A program made the translations under genes and the position numbers. A stretch of DNA of 64,000 bases from DATATV01 sp036268615 (GTDB lineage: Bacteria > Actinomycetota > Actinomycetes > Mycobacteriales > Pseudonocardiaceae). This document shows positions 34,352-43,069 of this stretch, piece by piece. How positions within the stretch are numbered: position 1 is the first letter of the stretch; each line of letters starts with the position of its first letter. Below the pieces are notes generated by a model, which saw only the letters and a program-made list of their open reading frames with translations, ran no database searches and was not told the DNA's origin. The stretch is taken from assembly GCA_036268615.1 (NCBI GenBank), contig DATATV010000155.1, forward strand, positions 1 through 64,000, read 5' to 3'.

Positions 34352-36036
34352 TGGCCCCGTACTCGGTCCGGGTGGCGGCGGCGCAGTTCTTCTCCAGCCC
34401 CGACGTGCCGGCAAACCTCGCTCTGTGCCAGCGATATCTCCGCCAGGCGGCGGACGCGGGCGCGCAACTCGTGGTGCTGCCGGAGAATGCCAACCGGGTC
34501 CGTGACCAGAACGACCGGGACGCCTGCTGGCAGCACAGCGAGAGCCTGGCCGGCGAGTTCGTCCACGGCCTGCGCGAGACCGCACGGGAACTGGGCATCC
34601 TGGTGGCCGTCGGGGTGGACCTGCGCGGTGAGCACCGGCCGGATGTGCACATCGCCAGCGTGCTGATCGGGTCGGACGGCGACATCATCGGCGTCCACCA
34701 CAAGCATGTGTTGTGGGACTATGAATACACCCTGTTCACTCCCGGCGACGAGCCCTACCAGGTGTTCGACACCGAACTCGGCCGGATCGGACTGCTGCTG
34801 TGCGCCGACGGCATCGTGCCCGAGACACCGCGGGCGCTGGCCCTGCTGGGTGCGGAGATCCTGTGCAACTCGTTGAACTCACGGGGGCCGGACGAGCTAC
34901 GCGTGCACGTGCCCCTGCGGGCGATGGAGAACCGGGTCTGGCACGTCTCGGCGAATACCGTCGGCGGTCCGCCCGGTGCCTATCCATGGATGGGTGGCAG
35001 CCAGATCGTGTCCCCCTCGGGCGACCGGCTGGCCGAGGCGAGCGAGCAGCACGCCGAGCTCATCGTCGCCGACATCGTGCCCGGCCTGGCCCGGGACAAG
35101 GTCGATCCGGTGCTGGGAGACGTCTTCGCCCGCCGGCGGCCGGACCTGTACTCGATCCTGGGCGAGCCGCTGGCCGAGGTGCCGGTGGCAGCGCTCTACG
35201 GCCCGGCGGCCGGCCCGGCCGAACCGGTCGTCGTGGCCGCCCTTCAGGTAAGCCATTTCCCCACCGCGGACTGGAGCATCACCCGGGCGCTGGGTCAGAT
35301 CGAGTACGCCGGCCGGCGCGGTGTGCGGCTGGGCGTGCTGCCCGAGCAGTTCTGCTTCGATCGTGGCGAGATCGGCCAGGACCCGGACGCGGCCGCCCGG
35401 CGGTCCGCCGAGGTGCTGGACCGGATCGCCAAGGCATGTGCCGATGCCGCCGTGCACGCGGTGGCCAGCCTGGTCGAGCGGGACGGTGACCACCTGTACT
35501 CGACGGCGTTCCTGGTGGACGCGACCGGATCGGTCGTGCACCGCTACCGCAAGACCCATCTGCGGCCGGACGAGGCCGCCTGGGCCACCCCGGGCGACCG
35601 GCTGGACGTGGTGCGCACCGAGGTCGGCGTGTTGGGCCTGCTGGTCTCCGACGAGATCTGGGTACCCGAGATCGCCCGGGTGCTCGCCGTGTCCGGCGCG
35701 GAGATCCTCTGTCATCCGACCGACTGGGACCGCGACGAGGCGGCCACCGTGGCCGCGACCGAGCGGGCCGAGGAGAACCGGGTGCACCTGGTGTCCTCGA
35801 CCCGGCTGGACAGTCCGGCGCGGGTGGGCAGCCAGATCGTCCGCGCCGACGAGTTCGTGCCGGGTGCGCCGATCGCGCTGATGCGCTACCCGACCGCGTA
35901 CTGGTCCCGGCCCGGATTCGAGGAGCAGGTGGCTATCGAACTGGATCTGCGGGAGGCCCGGTCGAAGATGATGGGCCGGTATCTCGACCCGCTGGCCACT
36001 CGGGCACCGCTGGTTTACGGACCGTTGCTGCGCTGA
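34351..36036 (+). CDS. Double carbon-nitrogen hydrolase (nitrilase-fold) protein
   Basis: A 561-residue tandem of two nitrilase-superfamily domains. Domain 1 (about 1-285) has the complete Glu-Lys-Cys triad: VVLPENAN, HHKHVLWDYE and GLLLCADGIVPE. Domain 2 (about 290-561) has LPEQFCF and YRKTHLRPDE but GLLVSDEIWVPE, where Ser replaces the Cys. So one active amidase/carbamoylase-type site and one probably dead site are fused, instead of the usual homo-oligomer. It would hydrolyse an amide or N-carbamoyl compound, fitting with the hydantoinase-like enzyme at 40722. Translation is coupled to the upstream gene. Confidence 0.83.
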   Translation: MAPYSVRVAAAQFFSSPDVPANLALCQRYLRQAADAGAQLVVLPENANRVRDQNDRDACWQHSESLAGEFVHGLRETARELGILVAVGVDLRGEHRPDVHIASVLIGSDGDIIGVHHKHVLWDYEYTLFTPGDEPYQVFDTELGRIGLLLCADGIVPETPRALALLGAEILCNSLNSRGPDELRVHVPLRAMENRVWHVSANTVGGPPGAYPWMGGSQIVSPSGDRLAEASEQHAELIVADIVPGLARDKVDPVLGDVFARRRPDLYSILGEPLAEVPVAALYGPAAGPAEPVVVAALQVSHFPTADWSITRALGQIEYAGRRGVRLGVLPEQFCFDRGEIGQDPDAAARRSAEVLDRIAKACADAAVHAVASLVERDGDHLYSTAFLVDATGSVVHRYRKTHLRPDEAAWATPGDRLDVVRTEVGVLGLLVSDEIWVPEIARVLAVSGAEILCHPTDWDRDEAATVAATERAEENRVHLVSSTRLDSPARVGSQIVRADEFVPGAPIALMRYPTAYWSRPGFEEQVAIELDLREARSKMMGRYLDPLATRAPLVYGPLLR

Positions 36037-36119
36037 CAACGTTGTTCCCTGTCATCTGTCCAGCCGACGAATTGTCACGGCAGCGGCGCCGCGGTCGTCT
36101 CCGAACGAAAGGTGTGCTG

Positions 36120-37481
36120 ATGGCGCCCCGCAAGGTCATCGAGGTCGCCGACGGCGGCTTCCCCGACTGGTATCCGAGCAGTAGCGCCGTGGTGGCGGGA
36201 CCGTTCGCCTTCACCGCCTCGCTCGGCGCGACCGACTGGGCGACCGGGCAGCCGGCCGCGTCGGCGGCGGTGAACCCCGGGATGCCGCACAGCTCGGGAC
36301 ATCCGGTCAAGCTCCAGGTCCGGGAGGCATATCGCCGGCTCACCTCGGTGCTGGACGCGGCCGGCACGACGCTGGAGAACTCGGTGTCGGCCAACCAGTG
36401 GCAACCGACCTATCACGGCCGTGCCGAGGCCCGCGCGCCGATCGACGCCGATCCCTACCCGCTGCACTGGGAGGCGTGGCGCCGGGTGGCGCACGCCTAC
36501 ATCCAGGGCCGGGACGAGTTCCTGCTGGCCGACCGACCGGCGAGCTGCCTGATGCCGGTGGATCGGCTGATCCAGCGGGACAGTGACATCGAGATCCAAC
36601 TCGTCTCCCTGCTCGCGGACTCGGGTATCACCAAGCGGGCCTACGCGCACGATGTGCACAGCCCGCTGGGCGGCTACTCGGTCGGCGTCGAGGCAGGCCC
36701 GTGGGTGTTCAGCGCGGGTTTCATCGCCACCGACTTCCAGACCGGGTTGCATCCGAATGCGCGGGTGCCCGAGCACATCTGGTACGGCAACCAGGTGGCC
36801 GGTGAGGTGGCCGAGACGCTGCGTCAGATCCGGGTGACCATGGAGGCCGCCGGCGCGCGCTGGGCGGACCTGGCCAAGGTGGTCATGTACCTGACGCCGG
36901 AAGGCATCCGCAACATGGCCGCGGTGGAAGAGGTCTGGCAGCAGCAGTGGCCGGTCGACCCGCCGGCCCGGGCGATCATCCCGGTGTCCGGTATCGGTGG
37001 GGTGAAACACGGCAATGTGGAGATCTACGTGATCGCCACGCGTCCGACCGAGGGCGGTGACCGCGAGGTGATCCACACCGACCGTGCGCTGGCTCCGCTG
37101 GGCCACAGCGTGCAGGCGGTGCGCAGCGGGCCATTGCTGTTCCTGTCCACCCAGCTCGGTCGGGCCGAGGCCGGCCCGTCGGCCGGCACGGTGGCCGCCC
37201 GGGCCGGGTTGCCCTTCAGCGGGCGGCACATCGTGGACCAGGTGCATCGAATGCACGAGGACATCGCGGCGATCTGCGACGCCGCCGGCACGTCCATCCA
37301 GAACACCGTGAAGGTGGACGCGTTCCTGTCCGATTTCGCCGACCTCACCGCGTTTTTCGACTGTTGGGGGGAGCCGTTCACGGCAGGGAAACCGGCGAGC
37401 GGGTTCTTCGAGGTACCGGCGGGGGCGCAGTTGCTGCCAGGCTGTGATCTCACCGTCGATCTGATCGTCGCCATGCCCTGA
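36120..37481 (+). CDS. Triple RidA/YjgF-domain protein
   Basis: A 453-residue protein built of three RidA-like units (about 1-165, 166-320, 321-453). Each has the opening strand pair: GPFAFTASLGATD, GPWVFSAGFIATD and GPLLFLSTQLGR. RidA proteins normally are homotrimers of ~130-residue subunits that hydrolyse enamine/imine intermediates using a conserved Arg; here only unit 2 (PPARAIIPVSG) keeps that Arg, while units 1 and 3 read PASC and PASG. The fusion may fold as a one-chain trimer with one active cleft. Last gene of the unit before the terminator at 37507; ATG at 36120. Confidence 0.8.
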   Translation: MAPRKVIEVADGGFPDWYPSSSAVVAGPFAFTASLGATDWATGQPAASAAVNPGMPHSSGHPVKLQVREAYRRLTSVLDAAGTTLENSVSANQWQPTYHGRAEARAPIDADPYPLHWEAWRRVAHAYIQGRDEFLLADRPASCLMPVDRLIQRDSDIEIQLVSLLADSGITKRAYAHDVHSPLGGYSVGVEAGPWVFSAGFIATDFQTGLHPNARVPEHIWYGNQVAGEVAETLRQIRVTMEAAGARWADLAKVVMYLTPEGIRNMAAVEEVWQQQWPVDPPARAIIPVSGIGGVKHGNVEIYVIATRPTEGGDREVIHTDRALAPLGHSVQAVRSGPLLFLSTQLGRAEAGPSAGTVAARAGLPFSGRHIVDQVHRMHEDIAAICDAAGTSIQNTVKVDAFLSDFADLTAFFDCWGEPFTAGKPASGFFEVPAGAQLLPGCDLTVDLIVAMP

Positions 37482-37506
37482 TCGAGATTTCGAATCCCGC
37501 GCACGC

Positions 37507-37544
37507 TGCGCACCGATTGTCCTGGGCCGGACGATCGGTGCGCA
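37507..37544 (+). terminator. Hairpin terminator after the triple RidA gene
   Basis: Arms 37507-37522 and 37529-37544 form a 16-bp stem with one G-T wobble and a 6-base loop, 25 bases after the stop codon. Confidence 0.78.
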
Positions 37545-37556
37545 CCGGTGTGTTCC

Positions 37557-37584
37557 GGTCCTGAGTCGCCGGCGAATCAGGACC
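37557..37584. promoter_or_regulatory. Near-perfect 28-bp palindrome upstream of IclR gene
   Basis: Arms GGTCCTGA (37557-37564) and TCAGGACC (37577-37584) flank a TCGCC/GGCGA core with one mismatched pair. It lies 69 bp before the IclR gene. It may be a second terminator hairpin for the upstream unit or an operator for the regulator gene. Confidence 0.45.
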
Positions 37585-37653
37585 CGGTCGAATTGTGTTA
37601 CAGCATTCCACGATGTGTGACACGGCGCCGATTCGTGACTTAGACTGTGCGGT

Positions 37654-38475
37654 ATGCCGCGCGCAGGATCAACGGTTTCCACAACCGAAACCGACTTCGA
37701 ACTGTCCGAAGTCAATGGCAGCAAGACCGTCGCCGCAGTCGAGCGGGCGGCGGACGTGCTGTTGTATTTCGTCCGAGCGGACAGTGCCACGCTCGGCGTC
37801 ACCGATATCGCCACTGCGCTCAGCCTGTCCAAGGCCGCGGTGCACCGACTGCTCGCGTCGCTGCGCACCCGTAATCTGGTGGTGCTGGACGAGCGCACCC
37901 GTCGATACTCACTGGGGCCCAGCGCGCTGGTGCTCGGCCTGTCCGCACTGGATCGGCTCGACGTGCGCCGGTTGGCGGCGGTCGAGTTGGCCTCGATCTG
38001 TGCCGACACCGAGGAGACGGCCACGCTGTCGATGCGGGTCGGCGAATCCCGGGTGTATGTGGATCAGGTGACCCCCAAACGAGAGGTCATCATGTCGGTG
38101 ACCATCGGTCGGCCGTTCCCGCTGCACGCCGGAGCGTCCTCCAAAGCCTTCCTGGCTTTCCTGCCCCAGGAGGAGATCGACCACTACCTGGCCCAGTCGC
38201 TGCCCAAGGTCACCAAGTCCACCATCACCGATCGTCGCGCCCTGGCCAGGGAACTGCGCGAGATCGCCGATCGTGGTTGGGCCCGGTCCATCGAGGAACG
38301 GCAGACCGGCGCCGCCTCGGTGGCCGCCCCGGTGCTCGACCACACCGGCCGTCCGGCCGCGGTGCTGAGCGTGTGCGGGCCTGCCGACCGGTTCCAGCCG
38401 GAGGCGGAGACCTGCGCGGCGCGGCTGTTGCAGACGACTCGTGACCTCTCGACACGTTTGGGTTATCGCTCGTGA
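37654..38475 (+). CDS. IclR family transcriptional regulator, likely master switch of the catabolic cluster
   Basis: A 273-residue IclR regulator. The winged helix-turn-helix spans about residues 22-85 (KTVAAVERAADVLLYFVRADSATLGVTDIATALSLSKAAVHRLLASLRTRNLV), and the effector domain about 100-270 contains MRVGESRVYVDQV, IGRPFPLHAGASSKAFLAFLP and RGWARSIEERQTGAASVAAPVLD, all typical. It is the only regulator gene within 24-56 kb and sits at its centre. The five double-box elements of the cluster, with an inverted half-site inside a direct repeat, resemble three-repeat operators known for PcaU/PobR-type IclR proteins, so I infer it binds them. Its own promoter has only a degenerate half-site (37605-37611). 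Confidence 0.87.
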   Translation: MPRAGSTVSTTETDFELSEVNGSKTVAAVERAADVLLYFVRADSATLGVTDIATALSLSKAAVHRLLASLRTRNLVVLDERTRRYSLGPSALVLGLSALDRLDVRRLAAVELASICADTEETATLSMRVGESRVYVDQVTPKREVIMSVTIGRPFPLHAGASSKAFLAFLPQEEIDHYLAQSLPKVTKSTITDRRALARELREIADRGWARSIEERQTGAASVAAPVLDHTGRPAAVLSVCGPADRFQPEAETCAARLLQTTRDLSTRLGYRS

Positions 38476-38610
38476 CGTAGTGTGCACAATCCCTTCTGGG
38501 CAAGCAAGTCCGGCGTCGCCGTCGATCCACTGTGGTCGGCGGCGACGCCGATTTACTTTGTTTCTTTTGTGGTTCACGTCTGGACGGAAGGCCGCCGCTC
38601 GGTTCTAATA

Positions 38611-38637
38611 GTGGAACACGGTTTCGCGAAACGGAAC
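38611..38637 (+). promoter_or_regulatory. Catabolic regulon box B (IclR-type, inferred)
   Basis: GTGGAAC at 38611 and ACGGAAC at 38631, distance 20, with the perfect palindrome GTTTCGCGAAAC (38621-38632) overlapping the second box. It is 42 bp before the CoA-transferase start. Confidence 0.68.
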
Positions 38638-38678
38638 AAGTCTGTGGAGCGATGGACCGGCCAGGAGGACGAGACCCA

Positions 38679-39866
38679 GTGCTGCCGCTCGACGACATCC
38701 GCGTGCTCGACTGCAGCACACTGTTCGCCGGCCCGCTGGCCGCGATGGTCCTCGGTGACTTCGGCGCGGACGTGGTGAAGATCGAACACCCGCGCCGACC
38801 CGATCCGAGCCGATCGCACGGCCGGTCCAAGGACGGCCTCGGGCTCTGGTGGAAGATGTTGGGACGCAACAAGCGCACCGTCAGCCTTGATCTCTCCGTG
38901 GCCGAAGGCGCTGCCGTGCTGCTCCGGCTGGCCGCGCGGTCCGACGTGTTGATCGAGAACTTCCGACCGGGCACCCTCGAACGCTGGGGCCTCTCGCCCG
39001 AACAACTGTCGGCGGTCAATCCGGGCCTCATCATCGCCCGGGTGACCGGATTCGGCCAGTTCGGCCCGATGTCCCGGCAGCCCGGATTCGGCACGCTGGC
39101 CGAGTCGATGAGCGGGTTCGCCGCCATCACCGGAGAGCCCGACGGGCCGCCGACGCTGCCGCCGTTCGGCCTTGCCGACGGCGTCACCGCGCTGACCTGT
39201 GTCGGCTCCGTGCTCACCGCGCTGCACCAGCGCGGCCGTACCGGTCGCGGTCAGGTGGTGGATCTGGCCATCATCGAGCCGTTGGTCACCCTGTTGGGCC
39301 CGCAGCCGAGCGTGTATGACCAACTCGGCGAGAAACAGCCGCGCACCGGCAACCGGTCGGTGAACAACGCGCCTCGCAACACTTATCGGACCCTGGACGG
39401 CCGCTGGCTGGCGGTGTCCACCTCGGCCCAGTCGATCGCCGAGCGAGTGATGCGGCTGGTCGGCCATCCCGAGGTGATCGCCGAGCCGTGGTTCGCCAGC
39501 GGCGAGACCAGGGTCGAGCACGCCGAGGAACTGGACGGCTATCTCGCCGACTGGATCGGCGGGCGCAGTTCCGCCGAGGTCACCAAGGCGTTCGGCGAGG
39601 CACAGGCCGCGGTCGCGCCGGTGTACGACATCGAGGATGTTTTCGCCGACCCCCAGTACGCCGCGCTGGACACGATCACCACCGTCCAGGATGCCGACTT
39701 CGGCCCGCTGCGCATGCAGAACGTGCTCTACCGGTTGTCCGAGACGCCCGGTTCCATCCGTTTCACCGGCCGGCCGCACAGCGCCGACACCGACGAGGTG
39801 CTGCGTGCGGTCGCCGGTCTCCGCGACGACGAGGTGTCCGCGCTGCGGGCGCAAGGAGTGGTGTGA
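38679..39866 (+). CDS. CaiB/BaiF class III CoA-transferase family protein
   Basis: A 395-residue class III CoA-transferase-like protein: VLDCSTLFAGPLAAMVLGDFGADVVKIEHP at the N-terminus, NKRTVSLDLS, LIENFRPGTLERWGLS, and RNTYRTLDGRWLAVSTSAQSIAERV. In characterised members a catalytic Asp lies in a G-x-D-x-x-x-Q segment; here the aligned text is PGFGTLAESMSGFAAITG, with Gly at the Asp place, as in a common uncharacterised subgroup. Acyl-CoA activation of a pathway acid is the family role. Start set at GTG 38679, downstream of AGGAGG (38663-38668); ATG 38652 is the alternative. First gene of a seven-gene unit. Confidence 0.82.
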   Translation: MLPLDDIRVLDCSTLFAGPLAAMVLGDFGADVVKIEHPRRPDPSRSHGRSKDGLGLWWKMLGRNKRTVSLDLSVAEGAAVLLRLAARSDVLIENFRPGTLERWGLSPEQLSAVNPGLIIARVTGFGQFGPMSRQPGFGTLAESMSGFAAITGEPDGPPTLPPFGLADGVTALTCVGSVLTALHQRGRTGRGQVVDLAIIEPLVTLLGPQPSVYDQLGEKQPRTGNRSVNNAPRNTYRTLDGRWLAVSTSAQSIAERVMRLVGHPEVIAEPWFASGETRVEHAEELDGYLADWIGGRSSAEVTKAFGEAQAAVAPVYDIEDVFADPQYAALDTITTVQDADFGPLRMQNVLYRLSETPGSIRFTGRPHSADTDEVLRAVAGLRDDEVSALRAQGVV

Positions 39867-39867
39867 C

Positions 39868-40677
39868 GTGACTGCCCTGTGGGATCTCGCCGGCGCCGCC
39901 CGGACCATCGACCTGGCACATCCCTATCGGGTGGGTATGCCGCAGTCGCCCAACCATCCACCGTTCCGGATGGTGATGGAACGGCGGCACGGGGACATGG
40001 TGCGGGAGGACGGCGGCTCGGCGGCAAACGAGTTCCTGGTGCTGGGCGGGCACGTCGGTACGCACGTCGACGCGTTGGCCCACGTGTCTCAGGACGGCCT
40101 GCTCCACGGCGGCGTGAAGGCGGCCGATGTCATGTCGCACAAGGGATTCTCCCGGCTGGGCGCGGACGAGTTCCAGCCGTTCGTCGGTCGGGCGGTGCTG
40201 TTGGACGTGACCGCCGTACACGGCGTGCCGGTGCTGCCGGCCGGTTATCAGATCACCGCGCAGGACCTGGAGGCCGCGCGAGAGCGGGCCGGCGTGACCA
40301 TCCGTCCGGGTGACGCGATCCTGATCGCGTCGGGCTGGTCGCGTCGCTGGGCGGAGACGGAAGCCTTCGTCGGACAGACCAACGGCGTGCCCGGTCCTGG
40401 CGAGGAAGCCGGAAAGTGGCTCGCTGCGAAGAAACCCCGGCTGGTCGGCGCCGAGTCGATCGCGTTCGAACACATTCCCGCCGGCCAGGGACACGCCCGA
40501 CTCCCGGTGCACCGGCTGATGCTGGTGGAACACGGCATCAACATCGTCGAGACGATGAACCTGACCGAGCTGATCGACTCGGGCAGCCGGGAGTTCCTGC
40601 TCATCCTGGCCGGGCTGAACCTGGCCGGGGCGACCGGTTCGCCGGTGCGTCCACTCGCCCTCGTGCACCCGTCCTGA
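39868..40677 (+). CDS. Cyclase family (kynurenine-formamidase-like) metal hydrolase
   Basis: A 269-residue protein of the Cyclase/KynB family. The zinc motif GGHVGTHVDALAHVS (H-x-G-T-H-x-D-x-x-x-H) lies near residue 55-65, preceded by IDLAHPYRVGMPQSPNHPPF. A C-terminal His/Glu pair follows near ESIAFEHIP and HRLMLVEHGINIVE. Members hydrolyse N-formyl amides, lactones or cyclic imide-like rings. GTG 39868 follows GGAGTGG, one base after the CoA-transferase stop. It is directly before the dihydropyrimidinase-like gene, so two ring- or amide-opening hydrolases are adjacent. Confidence 0.85.
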   Translation: MTALWDLAGAARTIDLAHPYRVGMPQSPNHPPFRMVMERRHGDMVREDGGSAANEFLVLGGHVGTHVDALAHVSQDGLLHGGVKAADVMSHKGFSRLGADEFQPFVGRAVLLDVTAVHGVPVLPAGYQITAQDLEAARERAGVTIRPGDAILIASGWSRRWAETEAFVGQTNGVPGPGEEAGKWLAAKKPRLVGAESIAFEHIPAGQGHARLPVHRLMLVEHGINIVETMNLTELIDSGSREFLLILAGLNLAGATGSPVRPLALVHPS

Positions 40678-40721
40678 CCGCAGCCCAGCAACGTGCCGAC
40701 AGCCAGCCAGAGGAGACCGTG

Positions 40722-42191
40722 GTGGCCCTGTACGACCTGATCATCCGTGCCGCCGACCTGGTGCGGCCGGAGTCGGACGAACCACGCCAGGCCGACATCG
40801 CGGTGTCCGACGGTGTCGTCGTCGCGGTCGGCGGGCAGCTGGACCCGGCTGACGCGGATGAGACCGTCGACGGCACCGGGCTGTTGGCTTTTCCCGGTGC
40901 GGTTGACGTGCACCAGCACTGGGGGATCTACAACGACCTGGCCGAGGACGCGGACAGCGAGAGCCGGGCCTCCGCGCAGGGCGGAGTGACCAGCGGCATC
41001 ACCTACATGCGCACCGGCCAGTACTACCTGAACAGGTCCGGCCCGTACGCCGAGGTGTTCCCGGAAGTGTTGGCCAGGTCCGCCGGCCGCGCCTACATCG
41101 ACTACGGCTTCCACCTTGCGCCGATGATGAACGAACACATCGCCGAGATCCCTGAGCTGATCGACCGCTTCGGTGTGAGTTCGTTCAAGATCTTCATGTT
41201 CTACGGCAGCCACGGGCTGCACGGCCGCTCCGACGACCAGTCCGCGTTTCTGATGACCCCGCCGGACGAGAAGTACGACATCGCCCACTTCGAGTTCGTG
41301 ATGCGCGGCATCCAGGCCGCCCGCGCCGCCCGGCCCGACCTGGCCGGCGTGATCTCCCTGTCGTTGCACTGCGAGACGCCGGAGATCATGACCGCCTACA
41401 CGAAGTTGGTCGAGGAGTCCGGCGCACTGTCCGGCCTGGAGGCGTACAGCGCCTCCCGGCCGCCGCACAGTGAAGGCCTGGCCGTCACCATCGCGTCCTA
41501 CCTGGCCTACGAGACCGAACTGCCCACCATCAACCTGCTGCACCTGTCCTCGGCCAAGGCGATGGACGCGGCGATGAAGATGGCCGTCACCTTCCCGAAC
41601 ATCGACTTCCGTCGCGAGGTCACCATCGGCCACCTGGTCACCGACTACGAGAGGGCCGGCAGGCTGGGCGTGGGCGGCAAGGTGAACCCGCCGTTGCGCG
41701 CCCGGTCGGACGTGGACGCGTTGTGGGAGCACGTGCTGGCCGGCGACGTCAGTTGGATCACCAGCGACCACGCCTGCTGCAAGGACGAACGCAAGTTCGG
41801 TGCGGACCGGTCGGACGTGTTCGCCGGCTCGTCGGGCTTCGGCGGCACCGAGTATCTGCTGCCCGCGCTGGTCAGCGAGGGCAGGCGGCGCGGGCTGAGC
41901 TACGGCGCGATGGCCCGGCTGGTGTCCACCACACCGGCCGCCCGGTTCGGTCTGGGCGCTCGCAAGGGCCGGATCGAAGTGGGCTTCGACGCCGACATCG
42001 CGCTGGTCGACCCGAGCGCGTCGTGGACCGTGCACAGCACGGACTCCTTCTCCGCCCAGGAGTACACCCCGTTCGAGGGACTGGAGATGACCGCGAAGGT
42101 CGTCCAGACGTTCCTGCGCGGCAAGCGGATCTTCGCGGACGGCAAGATCATCGGGGAGCCCACCGGCACCTACCTTTCCCGACCCCTCTGA
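40722..42191 (+). CDS. Dihydropyrimidinase/D-hydantoinase-like amidohydrolase
   Basis: A 489-residue cyclic-amide amidohydrolase. It begins with the urease-like small beta domain (YDLIIRAADLVRPE) and shows the binuclear metal set: DVHQHWG (HxH near residue 65), the carboxylated Lys in SSFKIFMFYGSHG near 160, His in LSLHCETPE and NLLHLSSAKAMD, and Asp in WITSDHACCKDER near 350. Expected to open or close a cyclic imide/hydantoin/dihydropyrimidine ring. It starts at GTG 40722, six bases after AGGAG; a GTG lies immediately before. The position between a cyclase-family hydrolase and MBL proteins suggests a chain of C-N hydrolyses. Confidence 0.9.
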   Translation: MALYDLIIRAADLVRPESDEPRQADIAVSDGVVVAVGGQLDPADADETVDGTGLLAFPGAVDVHQHWGIYNDLAEDADSESRASAQGGVTSGITYMRTGQYYLNRSGPYAEVFPEVLARSAGRAYIDYGFHLAPMMNEHIAEIPELIDRFGVSSFKIFMFYGSHGLHGRSDDQSAFLMTPPDEKYDIAHFEFVMRGIQAARAARPDLAGVISLSLHCETPEIMTAYTKLVEESGALSGLEAYSASRPPHSEGLAVTIASYLAYETELPTINLLHLSSAKAMDAAMKMAVTFPNIDFRREVTIGHLVTDYERAGRLGVGGKVNPPLRARSDVDALWEHVLAGDVSWITSDHACCKDERKFGADRSDVFAGSSGFGGTEYLLPALVSEGRRRGLSYGAMARLVSTTPAARFGLGARKGRIEVGFDADIALVDPSASWTVHSTDSFSAQEYTPFEGLEMTAKVVQTFLRGKRIFADGKIIGEPTGTYLSRPL

Positions 42192-42205
42192 CTTCAAGGA
42201 GCGCC

Positions 42206-43051
42206 ATGCCTTATGCGCCAACCCGGTCCTCGGACATCACCCCGTTGGTGCCCGGTCTGCTCTATCGGATCGGCTCGGTCGTCCCGGCCGACCACCTGAG
42301 CTGGCTGCCCTGGGGGGCCACCGGGTACGAACCCCTCAACTGCTACCTCTACCTGTTGCCCGACACCGCCGTGTTCATCGACACCTGTCCGGCGATCAGC
42401 GCGCCGGCCGTGCGGCAGGCGCTGGCCGAACTTGTCGGCGACCGTCAGCTGCTGGTGTTCCCCACTCGCAACGAGGCCGAGTGCGTTGGCAACCTCGGCC
42501 TGCTGCTGGCGCGCGGCCGGGACGCCCGGCTCCTGTTCGGCGGCGGAGGCGGCATTCTGGAGTGGATCAACCACCCGGATGCGCCGCCCGGGATCACCGA
42601 CAACTTCCTCGGCGTCACACCGATCGACCCGGCCGCCAACGGCACGAGCACGGAGATCGGTTCGCTGCACTTCGACTGGATGGACGCGGCGGTCAAGGAG
42701 ATGTTCCTGACCCAGTGGGCCTACGAGCGGACCACAAAAACGCTGTTCACCTCGGACTTCTTCGGCTGGCAGCACCTGGCCGCGGCCGGCGATCCGGTGC
42801 TGCACACGGCTGCCGACTCGTCGCCGGACGCGGCGGTGATCGCCGGCGAGATAGTCAACCGGATCAACTGGTTGCCCGGCGCGTACTGCCCCGACGTCCT
42901 GGCCCGCTTCGCCTCGGTGATGTCCGAGTACGACGTGGAGATCATCGCACCGGTGCACGGCGCCGTGTTGGCCGGTCGGGAGCTGGTCGCCCGCAGCGTC
43001 GACCTCGCCAACGCGGCCCTGGCCGCGCTGACCTCACCCGTTCCCGCCTGA
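42206..43051 (+). CDS. Metallo-beta-lactamase-fold (ODP-like) protein with depleted metal site, copy 2
   Basis: A 281-residue paralogue of the protein at 25771. Shared blocks: LVPGLLYRIGSVVPADHLSW, the altered metal motif TRNEAECVGNLGLLLARG (Arg for the first His, Glu for Asp), LFTSDFFGWQH and APVHGAVLAGRELVARSVDLA. The central His of the active MBL/ODP site is not evident. It starts at ATG 42206 after CAAGGAG, 15 bp after the hydantoinase-like gene, and precedes a metal-complete MBL gene by 18 bp, repeating the arrangement of copy 1. Confidence 0.72.
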   Translation: MPYAPTRSSDITPLVPGLLYRIGSVVPADHLSWLPWGATGYEPLNCYLYLLPDTAVFIDTCPAISAPAVRQALAELVGDRQLLVFPTRNEAECVGNLGLLLARGRDARLLFGGGGGILEWINHPDAPPGITDNFLGVTPIDPAANGTSTEIGSLHFDWMDAAVKEMFLTQWAYERTTKTLFTSDFFGWQHLAAAGDPVLHTAADSSPDAAVIAGEIVNRINWLPGAYCPDVLARFASVMSEYDVEIIAPVHGAVLAGRELVARSVDLANAALAALTSPVPA

Positions 43052-43069
43052 GCCGGAGGAGACATCCCG

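Noticed and set aside
37595..37611. Full regulon box in the IclR gene's own promoter
   Set aside because: Read on the minus strand there is GTGGAAT, but no second box 20 bp away in either direction; only a degenerate half-site.
40722..42191. Classical reductive pyrimidine degradation cluster
   Set aside because: A dihydropyrimidinase-like gene is present, but no dihydropyrimidine dehydrogenase or beta-alanine synthase of the usual type lies nearby; the double nitrilase is not a clear ureidopropionase.
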